DNA of 11,826 nucleotides from Chloroflexota bacterium. Its GTDB lineage: Bacteria > Chloroflexota > Anaerolineae > J102. The translations under genes were made by a program, and so were the position numbers. The stretch is taken from positions 1-11,826 of the forward strand of contig PIVW01000146.1 in assembly GCA_003353825.1 (NCBI GenBank), given 5' to 3'. Position 1 is the stretch's first letter, and each line of letters starts with the position of its first letter. Under the pieces are notes generated by a model. It was not told the origin of the DNA, did no database searches, and worked only from the letters and a program-made list of their open reading frames with translations. Of this stretch, positions 1 through 6,788 are shown in pieces.

Positions 1-1
1 T

Positions 2-457
2 CAACTAAGTAAGTTAACAAAACTGCCTGAAATTGCGCAATCGGTTAGTGATGCGACACATCTTATTTCTAAAATATCGCAACTTACCTTACCAACATCG
101 TTAGCTGAGCTAAACGAAAAGCACACCCTATATAAAGACTGGCTAAAAAATTGGAAGCAAGTAGAGCGTAAAACCGCTGGCATACTACCTAACTCGATTA
201 CTGTCGCCTATGGTGAAATTGTTGCACAATGGCAAAACGTGGCTGCGCGTATGGGGTTCGCTCGGCGGCTGGACGCTGTCTTGTCCTTCGCTCCGGCCAA
301 GCCGCGCCGCAGCGACGTCACCTATAGGGACCCAGCGCCGATCAATGTTGCTGGCGGATTGATCGACACAGGTTTGAAGCTCATGATCGTCACCCACGTC
401 CAAGATCCAAAAGCTCAACAACAACTGTATTATGATATCCATGCGTACTGCGTTTAG
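2..457 (+). CDS. 3' end of an unrecognised protein, start outside window
   Basis: This frame is open from the first bases to a TAG at 455-457, giving about 151 residues with no start in view. I do not recognise the product. The first ~80 residues are polar, rich in Lys, Leu, Thr and Ser, and use many TTA/CTA/AAA-type codons. The last ~70 residues are coded by clearly GC-richer DNA with Arg/Ala/Pro-rich sequence. The switch near base 240 suggests that the frame may be a chance read-through of a junction between unrelated DNA. A GTG at 239 could start a 72-residue product, but no ribosome-binding site supports it. No signal peptide, membrane segment or known motif is visible. The 101 bases that follow, up to 558, show nothing I can identify. 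Whether this is a real gene end is uncertain. Confidence 0.3.
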   Translation, partial: QLSKLTKLPEIAQSVSDATHLISKISQLTLPTSLAELNEKHTLYKDWLKNWKQVERKTAGILPNSITVAYGEIVAQWQNVAARMGFARRLDAVLSFAPAKPRRSDVTYRDPAPINVAGGLIDTGLKLMIVTHVQDPKAQQQLYYDIHAYCV

Positions 458-558
458 CGGCGTACTCAGAAGAAATCGAATCCATATCATGTTCTGCCAT
501 ATAAAACCCTATCTTTATGATGAGGATTTGTGCAAAGTAGTCAGTTCATAACAAAGTA

Positions 559-1181
559 ATGGTGCAACTTCAGATGGCGCGTATCCTTTTCTACACCTTC
601 GTATTCCTTTTAACCATTCACGGCCTTATCCATCTGATGGGCTTTGCAGCCTATTGGCCTCTGACCGAGATAAAAAATCTGCCTTACAAAACCACACTGC
701 TGACTGAGCGCTGGGACGTTGGAGCCTCCGGCATACGGATAATCAGTTTGCTGTGGCTGCTTGCCGCTGTTGGATTCGTGGCCGCAGCCGTTGCTCTGAT
801 CACACATCAAGGTTGGTGGTTGCCATTGCTGTTTGGCGTAACGTTGCTGTCGTTGGGGCTCACCGTGCTGGATTGGTCGGTGGCCTACCGCGGAGCGCTA
901 ATCAATCTTGTGATCCTGATCGTGCTCGTGCCGGTAGAGGGACTACGCATTCAACCGAAATCCTTTCCCGCATATCCCGTACCGGCTACCCCGCTCACCA
1001 CCATCCCCCTACCGTCCGACCTTCCCGCCCCGGTCACAAAGTATTATCAGGCCACTTTGGGCCATGACATCCCCGTCATCGAGTCTGCAGTGATCAGCGG
1101 TCGGGCTACTATGCGGATATGGTGGAGGATGTGATCTACAATGCGGATGTCTCGGACTACATCCGGTCATCGGGACCATGA
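559..1181 (+). pseudogene. DUF6544-type membrane protein with internal deletion
   Basis: The intact N-terminal frame runs 559-1134 (191 residues). It has four hydrophobic helices at about residues 8-30, 58-80, 86-106 and 108-128. The first contains HGLIHLMGF, a pattern I associate with the membrane part of DUF6544 proteins. Next comes LPAPVTKYYQATLG and then PVIESAVISGRATMR, which resembles the start of the soluble DUF6544 domain. The frame then drifts and stops. In another frame, 1101-1181 reads MVEDVIYNADVSDYIRSSGP followed by a stop, which resembles the C-terminus of the same family. The gene therefore seems to have lost most of its soluble domain, with the ends fused out of frame near 1095-1105. 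Neither ATG 559 nor ATG 574 has a clear Shine-Dalgarno sequence. The family match is from memory. The product is probably non-functional and has no evident link to the operon. Bases 1182-1316 show nothing I can identify. Confidence 0.55.
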
Positions 1182-1316
1182 ACGGCATCGCCAGATTGGC
1201 GGCGGGACGGAATGGTATCAGATCATTTCAAGACGAGATGTCCGCTCCTAATTGCAAACCATCTATTTAGCATTCCCAAATCCACCCGAAGGATTATTAT
1301 CAACTGATTTTCGAAC

Positions 1317-1345
1317 TTGACAGCAGGCTCAAACTCATGTAACCT
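1317..1345 (+). promoter_or_regulatory. Candidate sigma70-type promoter of the operon
   Basis: A perfect TTGACA (1317-1322) is followed after 17 bases by TAACCT (1340-1345), a weak -10 matching TATAAT at three of six positions. Transcription would start about 1351-1353, just upstream of or inside the palindrome at 1359-1378. That geometry would let a repressor bound there block initiation. TGTAAT at 1355-1360 is a better -10 by sequence but has no -35 at the right distance. Position and -35 quality support the call; the -10 weakens it. Confidence 0.4.
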
Positions 1346-1358
1346 GACATTGAATGTA

Positions 1359-1378
1359 ATCGATACCATGATATCGTT
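1359..1378. promoter_or_regulatory. Palindromic LacI-family operator candidate
   Basis: The sequence ATCGATACCATGATATCGTT is nearly its own reverse complement: 16 of 20 positions match, and 14 of 16 in the core CGATACCATGATATCG (1361-1376). Even-length palindromes with CG-containing half-sites of this size are typical LacI/GalR-family operators. It lies 36 bases before the TTG start of the LacI-type gene and just downstream of the candidate promoter, so autoregulation of the operon is the obvious reading. Which protein binds it is inferred. Confidence 0.65.
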
Positions 1379-1400
1379 TTTAGAAACCGTTCTCTGAAAC

Positions 1401-1405
1401 AGGAG
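1401..1405 (+). promoter_or_regulatory. Ribosome-binding site deciding a TTG start
   Basis: AGGAG lies eight bases before TTG 1414. The codons after that TTG give the LacI N-terminal helix-turn-helix in its usual place (ATISDVAKQAGVS), so TTG is the start and no upstream ATG is needed. Confidence 0.75.
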
Positions 1406-1413
1406 CATCAACG

Positions 1414-3663
1414 TTGGCCACCATTAGCGATGTCGCTAAACAAGCAGGGGTTTCTACCGTAACGGTATCCCGCGTCATCAACAACGCAGGAAATGTTAGC
1501 CCGGCAACGCGCGAAAAAGTTAAAAAAGCCATCGAGACCATGGGGTATGTGCCCAGTGGTGTAGCCCAGAGCCTGCGATCCAAACGCACTCGATCTCTGG
1601 CTCTGATCGTGCCCGACATCCAAAACCAATTCTGGACCACGATCGCACGCGGCGTCGAAGATGCCGCCCAAAGTCGGAGATATTCGGTGTCGCTTTGTAA
1701 CACAGATGAAAATGCGGCCAAACAACTCCACTATCTGGATGTAGTTATCAGCCAACGCGTGGACGGTGTGGCCATCGCTCCTTTTGATTCCGCTGCCCAG
1801 AACCTGAGCAAGCTCCGAAAACGCAACATCCCCACCGTGGTCATCGACCGGCACATCGAGGGCTGGGATATGGATACAGTGACCGGCGATTCGATCTCAG
1901 GTGCCCGGGCATTGGTCAAACATTTGATTGATCTCGGGTATACGCGCATCGCCATGCTCTCCGGCCCTACGAACACTTCAACGGCCGTCGATCGAGTCAT
2001 TGGCTACCGCATTGCCCTGGCCGAGGCCGGTATTCCTTACGACAGCAGCGTTGTCAAGTTCGGCGAGTTTCGCTCCCTTTCCGGCGAGCGTTTAACACAT
2101 CAATTATTGAGCGTAGATAACAAGCCCACAGCCATATTCGCCGCCAATAATGCCATCGCCATGGGTGTAATCGACGCTCTGGATGCCAGAGGGCTGCGCA
2201 TTCCCCATGACATGGCCTTGGTTTGCTTTGACGACCTGCCCAACACTTCACGCCTCTTCCCCTTTCTCACAGTCGTGGTGCAGCCGGCCTACGATATCGG
2301 CGCCAATGCTGCCCAACTGCTGCTGAGCAGACTGGATACCACCATCCCCCTTCCTCCCCGCCATGTGGTCCTACCCACCCGCATTATCGTGCGCCATTCT
2401 TGCGGCAGTTCCTTGGTCGACGAGAATCGCCAGGTAATCAGCTTACCCCTGCGCAGCGAGGCAGCCGAAGAAGTCTACCTGGTCAAAGCTCTGACGCCTG
2501 CGGAGTTACGAACGGCCTCTGTCATGCTGTCTGGGAGCGGATCCTCGCTCCCGTGGCGGCTACCCAGTCTATCCAACCATGACAAGCCGGATGCCGGGCG
2601 GCTGTATGACGTGTTCGAAGGAAACAGCCCGGATCGGATTCCCCACTTCGAGCTTGAGATCAGTGCACATACTTTATTCGAATATGTTCTAGAACGAAAA
2701 GTGGAGCGGACAAACGGCAATGGCATACTACATCCGGGATCCATACCCTGTCCAGAAGATCATGTCGAGTTCGCCAGCCGCCTTGGCATCGACGCTGTAC
2801 CCTGCCAGTTTTACTGGTATCCCAACAGCATCTATGGCAGCACCGCAGTAGGCAAAAGTCAGTATCTGGATGGCTCGATCAAAACCTGGAGCGATCTCGA
2901 ACACCTGGAACCTCCACCCCCGCTGGCCGACCAGTTGAACACACTCGAACGCTATTTTAGAGCAGCCGAGGGTAGCGGTGTTGGTGTGTTTGCCGCTTTT
3001 GGTTCCTTCTTCCAAAGCGCCTTACGGGCAGTGGGTTCCAGTGATGCCCTCTTCCTCATTTATGACGACCGCCTGCTGCTGGAACGGCTCATGGATCTGT
3101 TGCTGGAACATCAGGAACGCGTCATGCAAGCTGTTAATGATCGCTTCGGCAGTGACCTGAGCTTCATCCTGATTCGTGACGAACTGGCACACCAGAGTGG
3201 CCCTCTGATCGATCCAGAACTGTTGCGAGACCTGTATGTTCCTCGCATGGAACGCTTCCTCCTCCCGGCCAAAGCACACGACAAGCGCTTGATGATACAT
3301 ACGCCAGGAAAGATCGACACATTGTTGCCCATGCTGCAAGGGCTTGGTTTTAATGCTATCCATCCCCTGGCGCCAGAAGCTAACGATATTGGAGCATTGC
3401 AGGAGGAGTGGGGCAATCAAATCGTGTTCGCCGGAAACTTCCCAACATCCCTATTACTTTACGGCGATAACGCCGGGATAGAAGCACGTGTCAAAGAGAT
3501 CTGCGGTCAATTGCAATCGGCGGGTGGTGGCATTTTTAGCACAGCGGGTGCTATCAACGATGGCATTCCTGCTGAAGCCTTTGTTACGATGACACAGGCA
3601 GTACACAAATATGGCCAAGCCAAGATCTTGGACACGCACTCCCTCCCACAGGAGACAACATGA
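1414..3663 (+). CDS. LacI-type repressor fused to URO-D-fold domain
   Basis: This 749-residue protein joins two modules. Residues 2-54 are a LacI helix-turn-helix (TISDVAKQAGVSTVTVSRV) with a hinge-helix region at about 48-60 (VAQSLRSKRT). Residues ~61-330 are the periplasmic-binding-protein-like effector domain, ending at IIVRHSCG, where ordinary LacI proteins of ~330-340 residues end. After a ~60-residue linker, residues ~393-745 form a second domain of the uroporphyrinogen decarboxylase/MtaA fold, starting DAGRLYDVFEGNSPDRIPHFEL. At the place where MtaA-type enzymes bind zinc with H-x-C and a later Cys, this domain has HTPG (H629, P631) and FAGN (A673). One ligand remains and two are lost, so zinc-thiol chemistry is unlikely and a sensing or docking role is more plausible (inference). 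The frame is continuous with no shift. It starts at TTG after AGGAG and overlaps the next gene by ATGA. The palindrome at 1359-1378 is its likely operator. Confidence 0.9.
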   Translation: MATISDVAKQAGVSTVTVSRVINNAGNVSPATREKVKKAIETMGYVPSGVAQSLRSKRTRSLALIVPDIQNQFWTTIARGVEDAAQSRRYSVSLCNTDENAAKQLHYLDVVISQRVDGVAIAPFDSAAQNLSKLRKRNIPTVVIDRHIEGWDMDTVTGDSISGARALVKHLIDLGYTRIAMLSGPTNTSTAVDRVIGYRIALAEAGIPYDSSVVKFGEFRSLSGERLTHQLLSVDNKPTAIFAANNAIAMGVIDALDARGLRIPHDMALVCFDDLPNTSRLFPFLTVVVQPAYDIGANAAQLLLSRLDTTIPLPPRHVVLPTRIIVRHSCGSSLVDENRQVISLPLRSEAAEEVYLVKALTPAELRTASVMLSGSGSSLPWRLPSLSNHDKPDAGRLYDVFEGNSPDRIPHFELEISAHTLFEYVLERKVERTNGNGILHPGSIPCPEDHVEFASRLGIDAVPCQFYWYPNSIYGSTAVGKSQYLDGSIKTWSDLEHLEPPPPLADQLNTLERYFRAAEGSGVGVFAAFGSFFQSALRAVGSSDALFLIYDDRLLLERLMDLLLEHQERVMQAVNDRFGSDLSFILIRDELAHQSGPLIDPELLRDLYVPRMERFLLPAKAHDKRLMIHTPGKIDTLLPMLQGLGFNAIHPLAPEANDIGALQEEWGNQIVFAGNFPTSLLLYGDNAGIEARVKEICGQLQSAGGGIFSTAGAINDGIPAEAFVTMTQAVHKYGQAKILDTHSLPQETT

Positions 3664-4736
3664 GTCGTACCATGACTTCTAGGGAAAGGGTACTTACCTC
3701 CTTCGCCCACAAAGAACCTGACCACGCGCCCTGCTGGCTGGGCGCTTCGCCTGAATGGAAGGCTCTGGCATGTGATTACCTGGCGCTGCCCGACGACGAA
3801 GCTCTGCTGCGTTATCTGGGTGATGATTTACGCCGTGTATTTTCTACCTATGCCGGCCCACCCGAACGCAGCCCCGACCAGATGCTTTCCTTAGATGAAG
3901 CTACCTGGCGCTCACCCTTCGATGTCGAACGTCATGGCTATGGTTACGGCATGCCCCTAAATTGTCCCCTCAAAGAGGCCACGCTGGAAGAAGTGCATGC
4001 CTATCCCTGGCCTGACCCCGACTGGATCGATGTCTCTAATATCCGTGCTGACGCCGACTCATGGGGTGGCGAATTCGCCATTCTGGGCGGAGAATGGTCC
4101 CCTTTCTGGCATGACGCCATTGACTTACTGGATTTCGATGGCCTTATTTACCAAATGTACGACAATCCTGAGATCGTGCATGAGGTCATGCAGTACACCG
4201 CCGACTACTATTTGGAAGTGAGCGCCCGTATCTTTGAAGCCAGTGCAGACGCCATCGACATCTTTTTCATCGGCAATGATCTGGGAGCACAGACCGGGCC
4301 TCTGCTCAGCCCACCCTTATTCCAGCAGTTCATCCTTCCGCACCTCAAACGCTTTGTCGACCTAGGCCATGAACATGGCAAGCTGGTCGTACTTCACACT
4401 GACGGTTCGATGCGCGCTTTCCTTCCCGACCTTATTGCCATTGGCATGGACGGTATGCAATCCGTACAGCCTTTCGCCACCGGCATGGAGCTGGCCGGCT
4501 TGAAACGAGATTTCGGGTCTGATTTCAGCTTCTTCGGCTGCATCGACACCCAAGCTCTGATCGAAACCACCCCCGAAGGTGCTCGCCAACTTACCATCGA
4601 TGTGCTTAACACCATGATGCCCGGCGGTGGCTTCATCGCCTCGCCCAGCCACGACTACCTGCTCCCCGAAACCCCGGTCGAAAACGTGATCATCATGTAT
4701 GAGACGATTCGGGAGTGTGGAAGTTACGGAAAATAG
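3660..4736 (+). CDS. URO-D/MtaA-fold methyltransferase-like protein
   Basis: The product has 358 residues, the usual length of the URO-D superfamily. It begins SRERVLTSFAHKEPDHAPCWLG, the normal opening of MtaA/CmuA-type members, and lacks the PxWxMRQAGRY motif of true haem-pathway HemE. Other family blocks are NDLGAQTGPLLSPPLFQQF, FFGCIDTQ and GGGFIASPSHD. The metal-site region reads LHTDGS (H246, D248) with C294 in FFGC. This is H-x-D...C instead of H-x-C...C, so a zinc site could still form with Asp replacing one Cys. Members of this superfamily move methyl groups between substrates, corrinoid proteins and thiols; the substrate here is unknown. No signal peptide or membrane segment is seen, so it is cytoplasmic. 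The ATG lies in the ATGA overlap with the repressor-fusion stop, and CAGGAG precedes it, which implies translational coupling. A repeat starts two bases after the stop. Confidence 0.85.
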   Translation: MSRTMTSRERVLTSFAHKEPDHAPCWLGASPEWKALACDYLALPDDEALLRYLGDDLRRVFSTYAGPPERSPDQMLSLDEATWRSPFDVERHGYGYGMPLNCPLKEATLEEVHAYPWPDPDWIDVSNIRADADSWGGEFAILGGEWSPFWHDAIDLLDFDGLIYQMYDNPEIVHEVMQYTADYYLEVSARIFEASADAIDIFFIGNDLGAQTGPLLSPPLFQQFILPHLKRFVDLGHEHGKLVVLHTDGSMRAFLPDLIAIGMDGMQSVQPFATGMELAGLKRDFGSDFSFFGCIDTQALIETTPEGARQLTIDVLNTMMPGGGFIASPSHDYLLPETPVENVIIMYETIRECGSYGK

Positions 4737-4738
4737 AA

Positions 4739-4766
4739 CGTATTTCGTGTTGCGTATTCCGTTATG
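4739..4766 (+). repeat. Heptameric repeat, four CGTGTTG-like units
   Basis: Four 7-bp units follow each other: CGTATTT, CGTGTTG, CGTATTC, CGTTATG. The array begins two bases after the TAG of the preceding URO-D gene. Almost the same array begins at 6472, again two bases after the TAG of the other stand-alone URO-D gene. The rest of the gap (4767-4865) shows only GATACCA at 4819-4825, which matches half of the operator core, and the ribosome-binding site AGAGGAG (4852-4858). Confidence 0.7.
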
Positions 4767-4865
4767 TCATCTTTGAGACTGGCTCAGCGTCAGACAATAA
4801 ACCTGTCCTGCAACATATGATACCAAAAATCATCGTATTCAGATCCCAAACAGAGGAGAAACACC

Positions 4866-5204
4866 ATGCAACGACACGGCCAAGTTGTTGGCGTTAAACT
4901 AGATCAACTAGATAAATACAAAGAATATCATGCTGCCGTCTGGCCTGAGATTCTGGCAAAAATCGCGGACTGCAATATCCGCAATTACTCGATCTATTTC
5001 AAAGAAGTGGGGCCTGGCGTGCCTCTGCTCTTCGCCTATTTCGAATATATCGGTGATGATTTCGAGGGCGATATGGCAAAAATGGCCGCCGATCCCAAAA
5101 CACAGGAATGGTGGGACATCATGATGCCCATGCAGCAGCCCGTAGAAAATCGGGCCGATGGCGAATGGTGGGCGGAGATGGAAGAGGCATTTCACATGGA
5201 GTGA
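4866..5204 (+). CDS. L-rhamnose mutarotase-like protein
   Basis: This 112-residue protein resembles RhaM/YiiL (DUF718), which interconverts alpha and beta anomers of L-rhamnose or similar deoxysugars in the cytoplasm. Conserved blocks are YKEYHAAVWPEI (Y18, H22, W26), NYSIYF (40-45), LLFAYFEY (54-61) and DPKTQEWWDIMMPMQQP (W82-W83). Y18 and H22 fall at the same numbers as the active-site Tyr and His I recall for E. coli YiiL. The length is close to the 104 residues of that protein. AGAGGAG ends seven bases before ATG. The gene sits between the two stand-alone URO-D genes, so the pathway probably handles a deoxy-hexose such as rhamnose or a methylated derivative. The specificity is inferred; related mutarotases may act on other 6-deoxysugars. 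No rhamnose isomerase, kinase or aldolase is in the window. Confidence 0.88.
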   Translation: MQRHGQVVGVKLDQLDKYKEYHAAVWPEILAKIADCNIRNYSIYFKEVGPGVPLLFAYFEYIGDDFEGDMAKMAADPKTQEWWDIMMPMQQPVENRADGEWWAEMEEAFHME

Positions 5205-5257
5205 GATTAGAGAATCAAGATAGGAGATTGAGCCCAACCAGTCTCCTATCTCTAATC
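5205..5257. repeat. Imperfect hairpin made of GATTAGA-type heptads
   Basis: The unit starts on the base after the mutarotase stop. GATAGGAGATTG (5219-5230) pairs with CAGTCTCCTATC (5239-5250), 12 bp with one T-G wobble and an 8-base loop. Outside it GATTAGA (5205-5211) pairs with TCTAATC (5251-5257). The unpaired bulge 5212-5218 (GAATCAA) is exactly seven bases, the period of the repeats elsewhere in the window. There is no T-run after it, so it is not a classic intrinsic terminator. It may stabilise mRNA or be a dispersed repeat. Confidence 0.7.
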
Positions 5258-5299
5258 TCCAATCATCTCTACGAATTAACAGCGAAACGGAGAAGGATT

Positions 5300-6469
5300 A
5301 TGGAACGAACCGCAAACGCACTCGCAAAAGTCGAGCGCATGAATAAGGCTCTTAACCACGAAGAGGGCGATCGCGTGCCCCTCAGCGACTTTTTCTGGGG
5401 ATCTTTTATCGAACGCTGGCGCCACGAACTGGGATTGCCGGCGGATGCCAGTCCCTACGATTACTACGATCTGGATTGGCAGGTGACACTCCCCAACCTG
5501 GATCCTCACATCAAGCCCTTTGAGACGATCAAGGAGACGGACACAGAGGTCATCGTGCGCACCGGATTTGAAGCGATCCTGCGCAAGAAATTCGATGATC
5601 CCATGCCCGAATTCATCGATTTTGATACAGATACTATCGAAAAAGCGCAAGCCTTTGAATTCGACGATCCCTGGGATGATCGCCGCTGGTTCAGCGCCGG
5701 AGATAACCAACTCGCAGGCGTGGGCGACGGCTTCCAACGCAACTCCCCCCCCTGGATCGAGACTGTCAAATCGGTACGCCCCAATTTCGCCGTCTACGGC
5801 AGCATTTGCGAGGCCAACGAGTACATGACGCGCATCATCGGCCCGGAAAATAACATGCTGTGGTCGGCGCTCTACCCCGAACAGCATGGCCAATTTATCG
5901 AGCGCACCATGCAATTCGCCATCGATATCTTGAAAGCGCAGATCGCCGCCGCCGATGGCTTACTGGACGGCATGGTCATCTGGGGCGACATCGCCTACAA
6001 AAAGGACCTCTTCTTCGCTCCGGATTGGTGGCGCACACACTACAAACCTTATCTGATCGAGATGGTCGATATCTGCCATGCCAACGACCTACCTGTCATT
6101 TATCATGGTTGTGGTAATGTCAAGCGCCTTTTACCCGATTTCATCGAAACCGGCATCGACGCCTACAATCCCCTGGAAGCGAAAGCGGGGCTGGATGTTG
6201 TCGACTTACGGCGGCAATACGGCCACAAATTGGGTTTCTGTGGCAACATGGATGTGATGGAATGGGCAGATAGCGATGAGGAGCAGCTCAAGGCCATCGT
6301 TCTGCGCAAGCTCAACGCAGCCAAAGGTGGCGGCCTCATCTTTCAGTCTGACCACTCGGTCGCTACCACCGTTTCAGGCCAAAACTACGACTATGTCGTC
6401 AAGCTGGTCAGAGAGTATGGTAATTATCCTTTGAAGCTTGGCGAGTTCGATATCCCGGATTTGAACTAG
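5300..6469 (+). CDS. URO-D/MtaA-fold methyltransferase with intact zinc motif
   Basis: The product has 389 residues. The start is ATG 5300, preceded by GGAG (5289-5292) seven bases upstream. The frame is open further upstream, but that stretch overlaps the mutarotase gene and carries no family sequence. The N-terminus (KVERMNKALNHEEGDRVPLSDFFWG) is a standard URO-D/MtaA opening. The C-terminal half carries YHGCGNV with H269 and C271, then LGFCGNMD with C314, matching the H-x-C...C zinc ligands of methylcobamide:thiol methyltransferases such as MtaA. Further family blocks are VIWGDIAYKKDLFFAPDWW and GGGLIFQSDHSV. Of the three URO-D domains here it is the best candidate for a working zinc-dependent methyltransferase acting with a corrinoid protein. 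It is cytoplasmic, with no signal peptide. HemE is unlikely because its N-terminal arginine motif is absent. The methyl donor or acceptor cannot be read from the sequence. Confidence 0.87.
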   Translation: MERTANALAKVERMNKALNHEEGDRVPLSDFFWGSFIERWRHELGLPADASPYDYYDLDWQVTLPNLDPHIKPFETIKETDTEVIVRTGFEAILRKKFDDPMPEFIDFDTDTIEKAQAFEFDDPWDDRRWFSAGDNQLAGVGDGFQRNSPPWIETVKSVRPNFAVYGSICEANEYMTRIIGPENNMLWSALYPEQHGQFIERTMQFAIDILKAQIAAADGLLDGMVIWGDIAYKKDLFFAPDWWRTHYKPYLIEMVDICHANDLPVIYHGCGNVKRLLPDFIETGIDAYNPLEAKAGLDVVDLRRQYGHKLGFCGNMDVMEWADSDEEQLKAIVLRKLNAAKGGGLIFQSDHSVATTVSGQNYDYVVKLVREYGNYPLKLGEFDIPDLN

Positions 6470-6471
6470 AT

Positions 6472-6658
6472 CGTATTGCGTGTTGCGTGTTCCGTTGTCT
6501 TCTTCACGCAAGTTCATCTCAAAGCCAGCATTTACGCATCACGTTTCACATAACCTTTATCGCTGTTGCGTATTGCGTGTTCCGTTATCTTCTTCACAAA
6601 AGTTCATCTCGAAGCCAACCCCTACGCAACACGTAACACGCAACACGCAACACGTAAA
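6472..6658. repeat. Heptad arrays with direct and inverted copies
   Basis: The block fills most of the 319-base gap after the second stand-alone URO-D gene. Units CGTATTG, CGTGTTG, CGTGTTC, CGTTGTC start at 6472, two bases after TAG. A second array (CGTATTG, CGTGTTC, CGTTATC) occupies 6569-6589. The ~55-base stretch 6482-6536 recurs at 6572-6626 with a fixed 90-base offset and a few substitutions. A complementary array of five units (ACGCAAC, ACGTAAC, ACGCAAC, ACGCAAC, ACGTAAA) fills 6624-6658. TTGCGTGTTGCGTGTT (6476-6491) is the exact reverse complement of 6635-6650, a 16-bp inverted repeat. The remaining bases 6659-6788 hold only a short in-frame remnant (ATG 6714 to TAA 6783-6785, 23 codons) that I do not recognise. 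Confidence 0.75.
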
Positions 6659-6788
6659 TAATGCTGCTCCAACACCTGCTACCCCTCCAACTCAAACAGG
6701 CCATCGATGAAAAATGACCGCCGACCTCTCCACCGAACGCTTTGGCCGCCATGTTAAAGACACTCTCAGCAATGGACAATTCTAACTC

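Noticed and set aside
318..335. Resemblance of CCTATAGGGA to phage T7/SP6 promoter ends found in cloning vectors
   Set aside because: Only a few bases match, the rest of the phage promoter is absent, and no other vector sequence is visible.
5108..5299. Upstream extension of the second stand-alone URO-D gene
   Set aside because: The frame is open, but the extra 64 codons overlap the mutarotase gene and the hairpin repeat and show no family similarity. ATG 5300 has a good ribosome-binding site.
5276..5914. Long minus-strand open frame (212 codons) opposite the second stand-alone URO-D gene
   Set aside because: It lies entirely over a recognisable plus-strand gene, has no family motif or ribosome-binding site, and is explained by codon bias of the sense gene.
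3660..6469. HemE (true uroporphyrinogen decarboxylase) for either stand-alone URO-D gene
   Set aside because: The N-terminal arginine motif of HemE is missing, H-x-C/H-x-D metal-site motifs are present, and the neighbours are sugar transport and corrinoid genes, not haem synthesis.
6472..6658. CRISPR-like array
   Set aside because: The repeats have a 7-bp period, with one imperfect 55-base copy at a 90-base offset. There are no regular unique spacers and no cas gene.
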